A stretch of DNA of 64,000 nt, taken from Acanthamoeba castellanii str. Neff. Taxonomy: Eukaryota > Discosea > Longamoebia > Acanthamoebidae. Within the stretch, counting starts at the first letter, position 1. Each line of letters starts with the position of its first letter. Positions 53,910 to 64,000 of the stretch are shown one piece after another. Both the position numbers and the translations under genes were made by a program. The stretch is taken from the NCBI RefSeq assembly GCF_000313135.1, contig NW_004457584.1, positions 668,797 through 732,796 on the forward strand, written 5' to 3'. Under the pieces are notes generated by a model that saw only the letters and a program-made list of their open reading frames with translations, was not told the DNA's origin and did not search any database.

Positions 53910-55901
53910 CTAGTACTGAAGTACGACAGACGATCGGAACTGGAGGGAGTGGGTGTCGCCGGCGCTCACGAGCACGTTGGTCTCCGGATTGACGTGGAAG
54001 GAGTTGATGCCCAGCTTGTCGGTGACCACCACGCGCCTGCTGTTGCCCACTTCCTCGATCACCTCATCGTTGGCCACCAACTGGCTCGCTCCTCGTCCGC
54101 TGACCTGCTGAATGGCCTTCACATCTACATAGACACGACACACACACACATACAACACACACACACACACACACACGACACATACGCCAGTGAGGGCGGA
54201 TCGCGAGGTTCAGGCCAAGAGATAGAGTCGTACCCCAGTGGAAAAGGAAGCCGTCTTCGGAGCAGGTGAACAGGTTGTCGGGTGCTGTGGCATGGTGTTG
54301 GACCTCCCACACTAGAACAAAAGGAAAGAGAAAGAGAAAGAGAGAGTTGTTAGCTGTGGTGGAAGATTGGAGCAGGGGCAAATGGGTGAAAGGCGCGGTG
54401 CGGCTACCGTGGCTGGTGTGCTTGTCCAGATGCATGAACGGAGCGTTCTGGCGCAGGTCCCTGCATTTGAGTGAGAGAGAGAGAGAGAGATACAAGATAC
54501 ACGGCTTAGCTTATTGAGACAATGGCGCTGATACAACAGAGCATTCCGAGGCGTGCTTGAAGCGTACCACATCGCGATCGAGCCGTTGCTGTACGCCGTG
54601 GTCAAACGGTGGATTTGGAACGGATGGCGTGTGGCGCTGGTGATGATCCCTTCCTTGGCCGTGCTGTTCAGAGGAGAAACGTAACATAAGTGAACGCTGC
54701 AAAGAACTCCACGTAAGGGCTTGAAGTTGCCAGGGCTTACTCTTTCAACTGTTTGAAGACGCTCTTGGCGCGAAGATCCTGCGAAGAGAAAGACACACGA
54801 GCTTGAGCACGCGATTGGGCTGATTCTGCAAAGCCGAGCTTAACGAACCCATATCTTGAGCGTGTTGTTGCTTGCCGTCGTGAGAATGGTCGTCTGTGTC
54901 ATGTACTGCACCGAAGTGAAGGCACAGCTTTCGGCTCGCACTGCAGCGCGGGGGGGCACAGAACAAGTGTCAGCTAGAAGGCTAACCAATACCTCGGCCA
55001 AGATCTCTTTCTTCCTTGTGCGATGATTGCTACCAAATGAGACGTGAGGCTTGGTCGCGGTCAGCTGGAGGTTGTTGATCGTTCCGTCCTCGCCCACCGT
55101 CACCACCTCTTGCAACTCGGGCGAGTAATCAATGGCAGTGGCGGCCGACGTGTGAAGGTTGGAGGCGAGCAACTCCCGCGGGAGGGACTGTGGTGGAGAG
55201 AGACTAAGAACGCTGCATACAGAAGTAGAAGAAGCCATGGCGCAATACGAACCGCTACTTGGCCTTCGTCCACATCTGCCGGCGACGACGGACGTGAACG
55301 TTGCGAGAGGAAGCGATGGTGAGAAAGAAGAAGAGCAGGCGGAGGAGAGATGAGGGAGAGGGCTGGGTATGCATACCACCAGTAAAGAGGTCCTGCGGCA
55401 CTTGATAGAGCGAGTAGGATCCCTTGGTCGACGTAGTGAGGACATAGACCTGGTTGTTCGCTTCGACCGCCTGACAGACAAGTGAGCGCGCAAAGTGAGT
55501 GCCAGGCTCAAGCTCGGAGCAGAGCAGCACGAGCGAGTGCTGCTACTACGAGGTAAAGCGAAGGGATCAACACCTTGAGATCTGTGACACCTCCATGGTG
55601 GGTGGACTCGTAGCACTCAAACGGAGCGTCTGCACCCTTGTCGTCTCCTTCGGGCAAGTTGAGCTGCCACAGTGTGACTTTGTTCACCTATTACCCAGCA
55701 AGATCATCGAGCAGCACCAAGAGTGAAATCAGGCACGAGAAGGATTTAGATTAAGGGGGGAAGGCCGAGGAGTACCTCTTCCTCCCAGGTTCCGGTGGCG
55801 AAGAATGAAGCACGACCGATCTGGTCATAGCGCGGCAACCATCGCACCTTATTGATCTTGGTCCCTGTGAAGTGTGCCGTGCTCCATTGATCGGTCTGCA
55901 T
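53910..55901 (-). CDS. NUP43: Nucleoporin NUP43 (WD40)
   Basis: A minus-strand gene of about ten exons from 55901 to 53910. In order: KINKVRWLPRYDQIGRASFF then FATGTWEEE, VNKVTLWQLNLP, ECYESTHHGGVTDLK, IDYSPELQEVVTVGEDGTIN, TSVQYMTQTTILTTASNNTL, a segment with TTAYSNGSIAMW, FMHLDKHTSH, then HHATAPDNLFTCSEDGFLFH and the end LGINSFHVNPETNVLVSAGD. The blocks match human NUP43 in order: SKTRW, FATGSW, EIVTVGEDG, HLFTCSEDGS and the C-terminal SLSVNTLDV. NUP43 is a peripheral WD40 seven-bladed propeller of the Y complex (NUP107-160) of the nuclear pore, also at kinetochores in animals. The length, about 380 residues, is normal. It is divergent from the small two-TM gene with 142 bp between starts. 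Confidence 0.88.
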
Positions 55902-56043
55902 CACGATTATGTGCGACGATCTCTCCCACGCGCGATTGCGTTCGCGCCAAATATTTTCTCCTGTTTTCTTTTTGTTTCAGTGTCGACACAGCCGCACTGC
56001 TGTGCTCTCAAGTAGCCGCACCACTTCATCACGTAAGACACGA

Positions 56044-56439
56044 ATGGCTTTGCTGCAAAGTTGCGATAGTCCTCTGATCGAAGGCACGATGGCCCTGGAG
56101 TACGCAGGAAGTGCCGACAACAGGCGGAAGGAGGGGCTGACAGCTGATGTCGAGATGCTACACACGCTCTACACGACGGCTCTGGTGGCGCAGAAGAGGA
56201 GAGAAGCCTTCCAGTGGATCGCCCTCGCACTCGTCCTCGTCGCCTCCGCTTGCGTCGTGCTCTCGGCCCTGCTGGGCACCCACCCGACCGACTCGATGGG
56301 GTGGTGGGTGGCCTCCCTGGGCCGAGGCTTCGTCCCCATCCCCCTCCTGTGGGTCTGGTGGCGCATCATCGGCGCCGAGCTCTTCTACCCCTACCCGCTT
56401 CTGCCTGCCTTCACCAGCTCTGACGAGGTGGAGGTCTAG
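56044..56439 (+). CDS. Small two-TM membrane protein, 131 aa
   Basis: A single-exon gene. The N-terminal half is soluble (RRKEGLTADVEMLHTLYTTA), followed by two membrane helices, WIALALVLVASACVVLSALL and, after a short loop HPTDSMGWW, RGFVPIPLLWVWWRIIG. It ends ELFYPYPLLPAFTSSDEVEV, an acidic tail. I recognise no family; the double-helix hairpin with a Trp-rich second helix is the only clear feature. The start at 56044 is preferred over one upstream, which would add a poor leader. The 142-bp gap to the NUP43 start suggests a shared promoter region. Confidence 0.6.
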   Translation: MALLQSCDSPLIEGTMALEYAGSADNRRKEGLTADVEMLHTLYTTALVAQKRREAFQWIALALVLVASACVVLSALLGTHPTDSMGWWVASLGRGFVPIPLLWVWWRIIGAELFYPYPLLPAFTSSDEVEV

Positions 56440-56701
56440 AGGACGTACACACCGACAACAACCCTCTCGTTCCGCTACTTGTACATGACACCGTCTTGAT
56501 AGAAGAAAATGTATTATGATCGTTGAAGACTGGAAGAGGCCTTCGGCCTTGTGCTTCACAGCTGCATCGAGGGAACAATAGAGGTAGAGAGGAAGAGATA
56601 GGACGCTAAGCAACAAAATCGAGGAAGCTTGTTGAGTTGAAAGCTCTCGAGAGAGAAGAGAAGAGAGAGAGGAAGGGTAGTGACGCGGAAAGGGAGCAGG
56701 C

Positions 56702-58246
56702 TTAGGCAGTGGAGGTCTCGCTCTTGTACACCTTCTCCATGAAGTTCTTCAGCTGCTCGCAGGCCTCCTGGATATCCTTGAGCCCAATGCCCGAGTAGGC
56801 AAACCTGTTGAAGAGCACGATCACAACGAAGCAGGGTCAGCTCGGCCATCCTCCTTCAATAGAACCAGAGGAAGAAGATGACGCTGTTGAAGAAAAGACG
56901 ATGATGATGCGGGGGATGCTCACCTGACGTATTTCTGCGTCTCGCCCGGCAGCGAAGCACCAAAGTGCTCCCTCGTGCAGAACGCCACGCCAGTAGCGTC
57001 CAGAATGTTCCTGCGTCATTATCACCATCATGGTCATCGTCAATTGGGTTATCAGGTCAATGATGAAACGTGCAACATGGAGCGATGGTTTCAGATAGGC
57101 CATCGAGAAGACGAGCCGATACCTTCTGAATTCTTCGTAGTTGGTGAGGCCCAGCTTCTCCATGGCCTCGGTCACGTTGACGAAGAGGTAGAACGCAGCA
57201 GGAGGCGAGTGGCACTTGAAGCCGGGCACCTTCCGCATGGCCTCGACCAGCACGTCCCGCCTCTCCTGCAGCTTGCTGACGACCTCGGCGGTGTACTTCT
57301 CGCCCTCCTTGGTCAGGCACTCGATGCCGGCCCACTGGATGAAGTGGGTGGTGCACGACTCGTCGTTGGTGTTGAGCTTGTTGATGAGGTTGATGATCCA
57401 CTGAGGACCAACGGCAGCGCCCAGACGCCAGCCGGTCATGGCCCACGACTTGGAGTAAGTGTAGAGGATGACCGTGCGGTCGTACATGCCAGGAAGCGAG
57501 ACGATGCTCTTTCCCTTGACGCCGTCGTAGAGGATGTTGAAGTAGGCCTCGTCCGAGAGAACCAACAGGTCGTGCTCGATGGCGATCTTGGCAATCTCAG
57601 CCATCTCTTCATCAGAGCTGGCAATTCCTGAAAAATGAAAAGCGAGTTTATAAACGTGGAAATCTTGACGTTCAAAATGAGGAACGTCGCGTCGGGAGGC
57701 TGTACCCATGGGGTTCTGGTAGTTGTTGTACACGAGAACCTTGGTCTTGGACGTAATCTGACTTCGCAGGCCGTCCAAATCGAGGGCGAAGCCGTCCTCC
57801 TTCTCGATGTAGGTGTAGGGCTTGAGGACGCCACCGAGGTACTGAATCTGGGACTCGTAGATGGGGTAGCCAGGGCTCGGGTAGAGCACCTCGTCGCCGA
57901 CTTCCATGACCGAGGAGAAGAACTTGGTGATGACCGGCTTGCCGCCGCTCTGGACCGAGATGTGCTCAGGCCCGTAGGTGACGCCTCGCTGCTCACCCAG
58001 CACCTCGGCCAGGCGCTTGCGGAGGGGCAATATGCCGGCACCAGCGCAGTAGCCCGTCTTGCCGTCGGCAATCGCCTTGTTCATCGACTGCACCACGAAA
58101 TCGGGGGAGGCGAAATCGAGGTCGCCAATGTGGAACGGGTACACCTTCTTGCCAGTCTCGGCAACCTTGGCGGCCTCGAGCGAAACAGCAAAGGCCGTCT
58201 CGGTACCCAGCTTGCCCATGCGCGACGCGACTCTTTGCGTTTGCAT
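56702..58246 (-). CDS. Class I/II pyridoxal-phosphate aminotransferase
   Basis: Four exons (58246-57706, 57627-57123, 57010-56924, 56804-56702) join to 411 residues. The N-terminus has VYPFHIGDLDFASPDFVVQS and GYCAGAGILPLRKRLAE; then VQSGGKPVITKFFSSVMEVG, LYPSPGYPIYESQIQYLGG, VLVYNNYQNPMG (Asn of the NP motif), HDLLVLSDEAYFNILYDG (Asp contacting the pyridine N), and YTYSKSWAMTGWRLGAAVGP, where the Lys after YS is the Schiff-base lysine and the Arg binds the substrate carboxylate. This is a fold-type I enzyme close to the AspC/alanine aminotransferase group; the exact amino acid is not readable from the sequence. No targeting peptide is evident, so it is probably cytosolic. The length is normal for the family. 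Confidence 0.92.
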
Positions 58247-58643
58247 CTCTGCACAATTCGAGAGATTAATTCGCGAGCAAATTTGAATTTGAATGAATCG
58301 AAGGAGACCGTTGTTGTTGATGCACGCTCTTTCGAGAGCGCTGTAGGGCGGTGCTTGTAACGTACTTGTTATGGAACTGTATGAATTTGAGGAAGAGGAA
58401 GAGGAAGACGAGCCGTGTCGAACCGTGCAACAGGAGCAAAACACACCAGCGAGAACACGCAGCGCAAGCTCTACGCGAACAACCGTAAGAGTGCTCGCGG
58501 AGAAAATCGGGCAAATGTCGACCCAAATTCCTCGCATGCCTCGGAAGAAAGTCGGAAAGTGATCCCCCAGCATCGGCCTTGTCTGTCGCGCGGTTTGCTG
58601 TTCGAGTCCTGACGGAGGCAAAACAAAAATTATCGTGTGGGAA
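58247..58643. other. Intergenic, aminotransferase start to RUS gene end
   Basis: 397 bases with the upstream region of the aminotransferase gene. A plus-strand open frame (58371-58562) shows no protein-like pattern. A GTTCGAGTCC stretch at 58600-58610 looks like a tRNA T-loop but has no tRNA around it. Confidence 0.4.
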
Positions 58644-60433
58644 TCATGAGGACGATGACGCTGACGATGCTGAGCGGTAGCGATAGGGACCGGGTCCGAA
58701 AAGCGAGCGGGTGGTATGCCACCCCGTTGTGGAGAGGGCGGCGACGAGTGGCGGCAAGAGGCGCGATTGCTCGCTCTGTAGGGCCGCGGCCAGGCGGCGG
58801 AGGGTCAGCGGCTGTGCTCCAGGCTGGCACGCCTGGTCCTGCAGCTCTCCCAGAGTGCGGCGTGCGACCAGCGCCGAAGCAAAGGCCTCAATCATCACGC
58901 CGTGGTCGGCATCCTGCCGCAGCAGCACTTCGATCGACGGCCGGCCCGCAAGGCTGCATTCCTCGTCGCCGTAGAGTTGTTGCTGGTTGTCGGTAGAGCG
59001 TTCAGCAGGCGGCGTGAGGAGAAGCGCCGCGCCACCGGAAGTGCAGACGCAGGTGAGATAGGCGCAGCGGACGGTAAGGCCCGAAAGAGCGATGTCGGAG
59101 GGTAGGCGAAGCCGAGGGTGCAGGGCCGCAAGCGAGGTGCCGAGCCTTATCGGGTGGCCTCGGTCCATGAATGCAAACCAGAGGGGCCACTCCCGAGCGC
59201 TGGCCTGGACGGGCGATAGCACCTCGCGGCTCGCGGAACCGAGGTAGTGGGTCACCACGATGGCGAGCCGCTGGCGGTTGAGCGTGTCCATGACGAGTCC
59301 GCGCACGGCCCGATAGTTGGCGAACAGGTGAGCCGTGGTGAATACCGCGAACAAGAGCCAGATGAGGAAGTAGTTTTCGTCCACCAGCGGTGCAATGATG
59401 AGCCCAAGTATCAGGCCCACCAAAGTCACCGCCGTCTCTTGGCTTCCGTCCTTGGCGGCCACGTCTGCAGACAACACAACAAGAGAGTCAGACATCCGTG
59501 AGTGTAGGCGCTTCAAGGTCGAGAGCCAGTACCGGCCATGTTGTCTGCGCGTGCCTGGTGCATGGTGATGGCGGCTCGTGTAGCTCCGCCTGCCACTCCC
59601 ACGATTGCCTTACAGAAGCTCCTGCGAGTGTTGGCTCTCGATCAGACTCCAGTCAAGAGCATGTGGACCTACGTCGGTCGAAGTGGAGTTGTTGCATACC
59701 CGGCGCATGCCAGCGCAAAGAAGTAAGCCGGAAAGAGGGGTGAAAGCAGCTCTAGCGTCATCCCGATATCTGTCCCATCGCCACGATGTATGTCATCATC
59801 ATGTAAGAGGAGTAAAAACCCAACAGTCAAATCATACTGTGGGCCTCTACCATTCAAGATGTCAGCCATGAGTCGCCACGTCTTGGCGTTGTTGTCAAGC
59901 TCACTTCCCTACTGTGCGCCCGTTCGGTTAGAGAGTGTACGAAGTACCGCAACTCGTCACGGGGTGGAGAGGAGGGAGTAGTACGTGCCTGAAGCCATGC
60001 GAAGCCGATGCGGCCGACCATGCCCGCGCCGTCCCTCAGCGCCCACTGCACCGCCGCTGCCCCTGGCGTGGCGCCCACGTCGCCCACCCCCACCCCTGCA
60101 CTCCAATGGGTCTGTCAGCTTAGCCGCTGTGGCGCGTACAAGTAAATAGAGGGGGGGACCTTGAAGAAGAGCGCGGGTGCAGAGGAGGCCCGTGATGGAA
60201 CTGCACAGCGCCTGGACCGTGTCCCACGTCTGGTAGGTGGCATAGTCCCCCGACACGCTCTCGGGATAGCCCTCGGGTAGCAGCACATCTTGCCACCACC
60301 CCCTCCTTCTTGCTGTTGCGCCTCCTCCACGCACTCCCTTCATGACCCAGGCATCTGAATTAGGCTTGGTTGCATCCTCACCATAGCGGCCAACCAGCTC
60401 CCCGTCTCTCCACTCCTCAACCACAGCTTCCAT
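58644..60433 (-). CDS. RUS/DUF647 family membrane protein
   Basis: A minus-strand gene from 60433 to 58644. The N-terminal exon ends with LLPEGYPESVSGDYATYQTW and the hydrophobic ALCSSITGLLCTRALLQG. Then come VGVGDVGATPGAAAVQWALR, DGAGMVGRIGFAWLQ, DNNAKTWRLMADILN, ELLSPLFPAYFFALACAG and DVAAKDGSQETAVTLVG. These are the conserved blocks of the ROOT UVB SENSITIVE (RUS1-6, DUF647) family, membrane proteins required for early seedling development in plants and present widely in eukaryotes; the molecular function is not settled. The C-terminal 250 residues are less conserved (GTSLAALHPRLRLPSDIALS and an Ala-rich helix). Some internal junctions (59530-59950) are inferred. Confidence 0.8.
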
Positions 60434-60582
60434 CGTCGCCCAACAAGAAGCAGAAGACGCTAAAGAAAAGCAAAGAAGAAACTATTCAAGAAACTCTTCT
60501 TGCCCAAGCTCGGCTGTGGAGGTCTTCGCTTTCTGGGCAGCGACCAGGGCCTCTGGTCGCTGCCGTGCGTGTCAACCTCAAG

Positions 60583-61097
60583 CTACAAATCCTCAGAAGA
60601 AAAGTTGACGTTGGCGGCAGACTTGAGCGCGGCGAAAGCGTAAGCGTGCTCGTGCGTAGTGGGTGAGCACGAGCGCATCGACACGAGTTCTACCGCATCG
60701 AGGCCTTTTAGTGGCGCGAGGAATGACGGCTGGGACTGCCCCTGGTGCGAAACGCGCAGCTGAAGCCGGTCGTGGCCGTGGTGCTCGGCGGCGAGCCAGG
60801 GCCAGTTGCTGATGCTCATGGTCAGCTTGGAGAAGACGGTGGTGACGTTGAACGACAGGGGGCGGTCGAGGGTCACGCTGGTTACTCCGTGCCAGGTCCA
60901 TTTATGTCCTATCTTATCTGTTTCAGGGCTGGTGCCGGAAATGAGGTACCCAAGCCAACGAGTAGCAGGACAAGAAGAAAGCCCTGGCGTGCAAGCATCC
61001 CGAGGAGTGTGCTGTCGGCTTGGCGCACTCCGTCTGTCTTTGGGTTGTTCTTATCCATTCTCGGTCCATGAGGTGCCCCGTGCAGCAAATTAGTCAA
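60583..61097 (-). CDS. Truncated secreted paralogue with the NFSSEDL tail
   Basis: Two exons with a donor near 60954 and an acceptor near 60925. A signal peptide (MLARQGFLLVLLLVGLG) leads to a short ecto-region (SVTLDRPLSFNVTTVFSKLT, MSISNWPWLAAEHHGHDRLQ) and then AALKSAANVNFSSEDL at the C-terminus. The adjacent larger gene has the matching KMTLSISHWPWLEAEQH and QSTANINFSSEDL. Relative to that parent this copy lacks the middle of the ectodomain and the whole membrane segment, so the tail follows directly on an ectodomain piece. The frame is open; it may be a secreted product or a recently broken copy. The intron at the end of the signal peptide is at the same position as in the parent. Confidence 0.55.
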
Positions 61098-61145
61098 GAA
61101 CCAACTACAAGATCTCTTCTTGACAGGAGTAATATTTGCTGCTGG

Positions 61146-62703
61146 TCAGAGGTCCTCTGACGAAAAGTTGATGTTGGCGGTGGACTGGACGGCGGCGGCG
61201 GTGAATCGGGCTCGTGCCTGCCGCGTGAGCACGAGCGCGCCGACCACGACGGCCACCACGACCAGCACCGCGACGGGCACCAATACGGAGACCGACACGA
61301 TCAGGGCCGTGTTGTCGTCGCTCCCAACCCCGTTCCCATCTCCTCCGCCGTTCTCCTTGCCCTCGAGCAATACCCCGAAATCTGTGGCGTGGTCGAGATG
61401 AGTCAGACAGAGAACGAAGAGCGAAGAACAAACGCGAAGAACGAAAAGCGAAGAGTGAAAAGGGTACCGGGGTCGTAGACGAGGGTGGAGTTGAAGTGGC
61501 CGAACGAGAGCACGAGCTCGGATGTGGTGATGTTCAGCGCGAAATCGACCTTGCTTCGCTCGGCCCCGAGCATTGACAGCGCACTCGTGTTGGTCACCAC
61601 CACCTGGCTGTCGAGCTCCACCGCGTCCACCAGCCGCACGCGCCGCACCAGCTGGCGGCCGTTGAGCAGCTTCTCGATGAAGGGCGGCAGGGCCTGGCCC
61701 GTGAGCGTGAAGGTCTGCACCAGGCCGTTGCTCTCGTTGCCGGCCTGTAGGGTGCCGTTGAACGGTGGCGTGATGCGCAGCCGCACCTGCAGGCGGTCGG
61801 CCGCGTGCTGCTCGGCCTCGAGCCAGGGCCAGTGGGAGATGCTCAGGGTCATCTTGGAGTAGGCCGGCGTCGTGTTGTAGGCCAGCAGGCGGTCGAGCGT
61901 GATGTTCAAGGACCGGTTGAAAATGTACAGCTGCAGCCGGAGCGTGGCGGGCTCCGGCCGCAGCGCGGTGCCGTTGGGGAATGCCAGCCGGCACGCGTAG
62001 ATGAACGACTGGCTCGCGTTCAGCGCGTTGCTGTTCACCCTGCTCCACGTCCCTTTGTATGCGTGTGCGGTAAGTGTGTGTGCGTGTGGGGGAGTGCGGT
62101 AAGTGTGTGCGGTCTGTGCGTGCGGTGACAAGGTGTGTACCATTGACGAACGTGGCCGGAAGGGTCACGGCCCCGCTGGCGTTGATCTGCGCGGCCCGGA
62201 TGAGGCGGAAGCCCAGCACCGGCACCGGCACCACCGTCCCATTGTCGGCTGTGTGTGTGTGTGGAGTTGACCCAGGCGCGGCGTGTGAGCGTGACCCAGG
62301 CACGGTGAGCCCCGAGAACACCGAGCGCCGAGGAGAAAGAATGAACGAGAAGAGAGTATCAAGGCGACTCACCTTTGGGCAGAATGTCAACCTGCGGCGC
62401 GGAGAGATTGAACCGCAGCACGGGCGCGAGCCGGACGGTGGAGCTAACGTTGGAGAACATGAAGCCCGGGCTGGCCGACGCGCTGGGGCTCGGGCTGGGT
62501 GAGGCGCTGGGACTCGGGCTTGGGCTTGGGCTGGCGCACAGCCCTGCAGAAAAATAATACATAAATAAATTTTATAACCCTTCACTCCATCTATTGCCAT
62601 GTACTGCACTCCGGCATCAACACGTACCGAAAGCGACGAGGCTGAGCAGGAGGAGCAAGTGAGCAAATGGATGAAGAACCTGCGTTCGCCACATCGACTC
62701 CAT
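61146..62703 (-). CDS. Type I membrane protein with Pro/Ser stalk and NFSSEDL tail
   Basis: The minus-strand gene starts MESMWRTQV and then a signal peptide core (FAHLLLLLSLVAFG). Exon 2 is a stalk of alternating Ser/Pro (SPSPSPSASPSPSPSASASP). The ectodomain follows with many N-glycosylation sequons (for example NVS, NLS, NAS, NRS, NIT, NTS) and the block KMTLSISHWPWLEAEQHAAD. Near the end are LIVSVSVLVPVAVLVVVAVV, a single membrane helix, and the cytoplasmic tail TRQARARFTAAAVQSTANIN, then FSSEDL and the stop. The layout is a plasma-membrane type I glycoprotein; family unknown. An upstream in-frame ATG at 62703 is used, with a second at 62694. Intron 62275-62370 and others have GTGTGTG-type repeats. 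Confidence 0.65.
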
Positions 62704-63198
62704 CGAAAGATTGGCCACGTTGCGGCTCTAGTGTCGGAGATGTCGTCGCAGGACCCTTCCCCGCAGCATATAAAGTAAACCAATCAGCAGCCCGTGATGA
62801 ACAGGTGTTCGTGCCTAGTAACGGGGACTGCAATTCATTTATTAGCGCCTATCAGGAAAGGGAGCAACAAACTTTGCATACACTTAAGGATATTTTTCCG
62901 GATTTACGGTCGCCCTGCCGAACGTGCACCGAGAAATAAGTCAGGTAAATCTGTTTCTCTGCCATTTTTCGCGTTGTCGACGACTAGTCGTCGAGCGAGG
63001 ATGGATGAATGAACAGTCCGCGTCAAATGGGAGAGAATTGAGGACGATGAGCAACCTTTTGAAGAGGAACGAGGGGGCAACATCAAACAGGAGCAAAGCG
63101 AAGTAGCCCAACTGCAGTGGAGAGGCGAGGTGCTGCTGGTGAATGGTGAAGCAATCCAGATCAAGTGGTCAACGCTACAGCGCCAGTTCCTCGAAGTC
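62704..63198. other. Upstream of the type I gene; no supported gene
   Basis: 495 bases with several short open frames on both strands and no clear protein pattern. A plus-strand stretch open for about 80 codons without a start (63010-63251) overlaps the minus-strand partial gene and looks incidental. Confidence 0.4.
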
Positions 63199-64000
63199 CT
63201 AGGCCCGCTCATCCACACCCATCTTCTTCATGGAATGGCCATGCTTCAATAGAAAAGTCATGTATGTTGCTGTGCAGGCAAACCACGTGCTTAGTGTTAA
63301 ATGGTGTGCAAACAAAACTTCAACTAACAACCATACCTTGAAGAACAGGAACAGAACGGGCATTTGGACATGGCGCGAGGATGAAACACGTCGTAGAGTC
63401 CAAGCATCTTCATGAGCGCCTTCAGATCACAGGTAAGAATGGGCTTGAGCAACCATTCCTTTTCTCCAACCACAAGCTTCATTTCGACAGCAATGTGGTT
63501 GACCGCCTGCATGTTGTGCAGAAGAAGGGATGTTACTATGCAGTGGCAGGAGCGGCAGCATGTACATTGGTGTGTGCGTGCAGGTGTGCGTGGTTGCATG
63601 TGCATGTGTGTGCGGCGGTGCATGTGCGGCGGTGCGTGAGTGTGCATGGGTGCATGTGCAGGGGTGCGTGTGCAGCGGTGCGTGTGCGTGGGTGTGCGGC
63701 GGTGCGTGCGTGGCGTGTGCGGGGGTGCGTGTGCGGGGGTGCGTGTGCGTGTGCGGGGGTGCGTGTGCGTGTGCCTCTATGGTCGCCTGCAGCTCTGTTC
63801 TCAGCTCCTCTTCGGTCTCTCCGCCGATGTAGATGGTGCACACGTGGCAATTGCGCGGGGATTTGATCGAGGCGAGAGCTTCGCCTGAATGAAGAACCTG
63901 AAAGCCGCCAAGCTCCTGGTGCGTTCGCTACCCCGTCACCACCGCTCCATCAAACGCCATTTTGAGGAGAATAGGTTCAGTCGCAGGTGATGATGGTGGA
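63199..64000 (-). CDS. Partial gene of unknown family with a CPFCSC motif (runs off the right edge)
   Basis: Minus-strand exons, 5' part outside the window. Right to left: KMAFDGAVVTG, then FQVLHSGEALASIKSPRN, CHVCTIYIGGETEEELRTEL, after a repeat-filled intron AVNHIAVEMKLVVGEKEWLL, KPILTCDLKALMKMLGLYDV and KCPFCSCSS, then a last exon KHGHSMKKMGVDER. The order D-x-K-x-L-x-x-x-L-G-L followed by C-P-x-C recalls uncharacterised multicopy ORFs in animals and protists that may be of mobile-element origin; this is from memory of the pattern only. The intron 63551-63778 is almost wholly GTGTGCGGGG-type repeat and may start with a GC donor (ATAGAG/GCACAC). Confidence 0.4.
63551..63778. repeat. GT-rich minisatellite (GTGCGTGTGCGGGG-type) in an intron
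   Basis: Irregular array of GTGTGC, GTGCGG and GGGGTGCGTGTGC units filling the intron of the minus-strand partial gene. It produces long low-complexity open frames on both strands that are not genes. Confidence 0.85.

Noticed and set aside
58590..58625. Possible tRNA (GTTCGAGTCC resembles a T-loop)
   Set aside because: The flanking bases do not form a T-stem, and no A box, anticodon arm or acceptor stem can be drawn.
63010..63251. Plus-strand open stretch without a start codon, about 80 codons
   Set aside because: It has no splice context I can trust and overlaps the more protein-like minus-strand partial gene.
63551..63778. CRISPR-like array
   Set aside because: Units are irregular 6-14 bases with no unique spacers; it is a simple-sequence intron in a eukaryote.

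Overview
The window is eukaryotic nuclear DNA, and the closest fit I can name is Acanthamoeba or a near relative (Amoebozoa). The grounds are GC-rich coding exons, several short introns (mostly 50-130 nt) in nearly every gene with GT-AG ends and donors that are often GTAC, introns full of CA/GT and GTGTC-type simple repeats, tight packing with divergent gene pairs only 110-440 bp apart, and a gene set typical of a free-living amoeba. Genus is an inference; no marker gene is present. I resolved exons by hand for many genes; for the formin 3' part, PH, Sec7, MCP1-like, FAM50, two PB1 genes, TRMT1, CH, both TspO, YeeE, ThiF and aminotransferase genes the joined exons keep one open frame.

Left part (1-19 kb): 3' end of a diaphanous-type formin, a PH-domain protein, a Sec7-PH ARF-GEF (minus), a mitochondrial MCP1-like membrane protein (minus) back to back with a FAM50/XAP5 gene, a 92-residue orphan protein, and a 9-kb ATG2 autophagy gene. 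Middle-left (19-24 kb) is an accessory island: three genes with PB1-like domains, two of them in a 521-bp inverted repeat, around a broken PQQ polyvinyl-alcohol-dehydrogenase-like pseudogene and a Ty1/copia scrap. Middle (24-43 kb): a large minus-strand gene that seems to join a permuted-papain-like region, tectonin-like repeats and a Vps62-like C-terminus; a decayed Ser/Thr-histidine hybrid kinase; two TspO paralogues flanking TRMT1 and a calponin-homology coiled-coil protein; and a YeeE/YedE (thiosulfate-type) transporter.

Right part (43-64 kb): a HEAT-like protein (minus) back to back with a ThiF/E1-like enzyme; an internally duplicated membrane protein; a secreted glucose/sorbosone-dehydrogenase-like protein; NUP43; a small two-TM protein; a class I/II aminotransferase; a RUS/DUF647 protein; two tandem paralogues of a secreted/type I membrane protein ending in the same tail; and a partial unknown gene with a CPFC motif at the edge.

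The housekeeping genes do not form one pathway; membrane contact and trafficking recurs (ATG2, Sec7-PH, MCP1-like, Vps62-like, PH), but that may be chance. The least ordinary features are the PB1 island, the papain/tectonin/Vps62 architecture, the decayed hybrid kinase, the truncated FSSEDL-tail paralogue, likely GC-AG introns with GCAC donors, and the GTGTC repeat family that recurs in introns.
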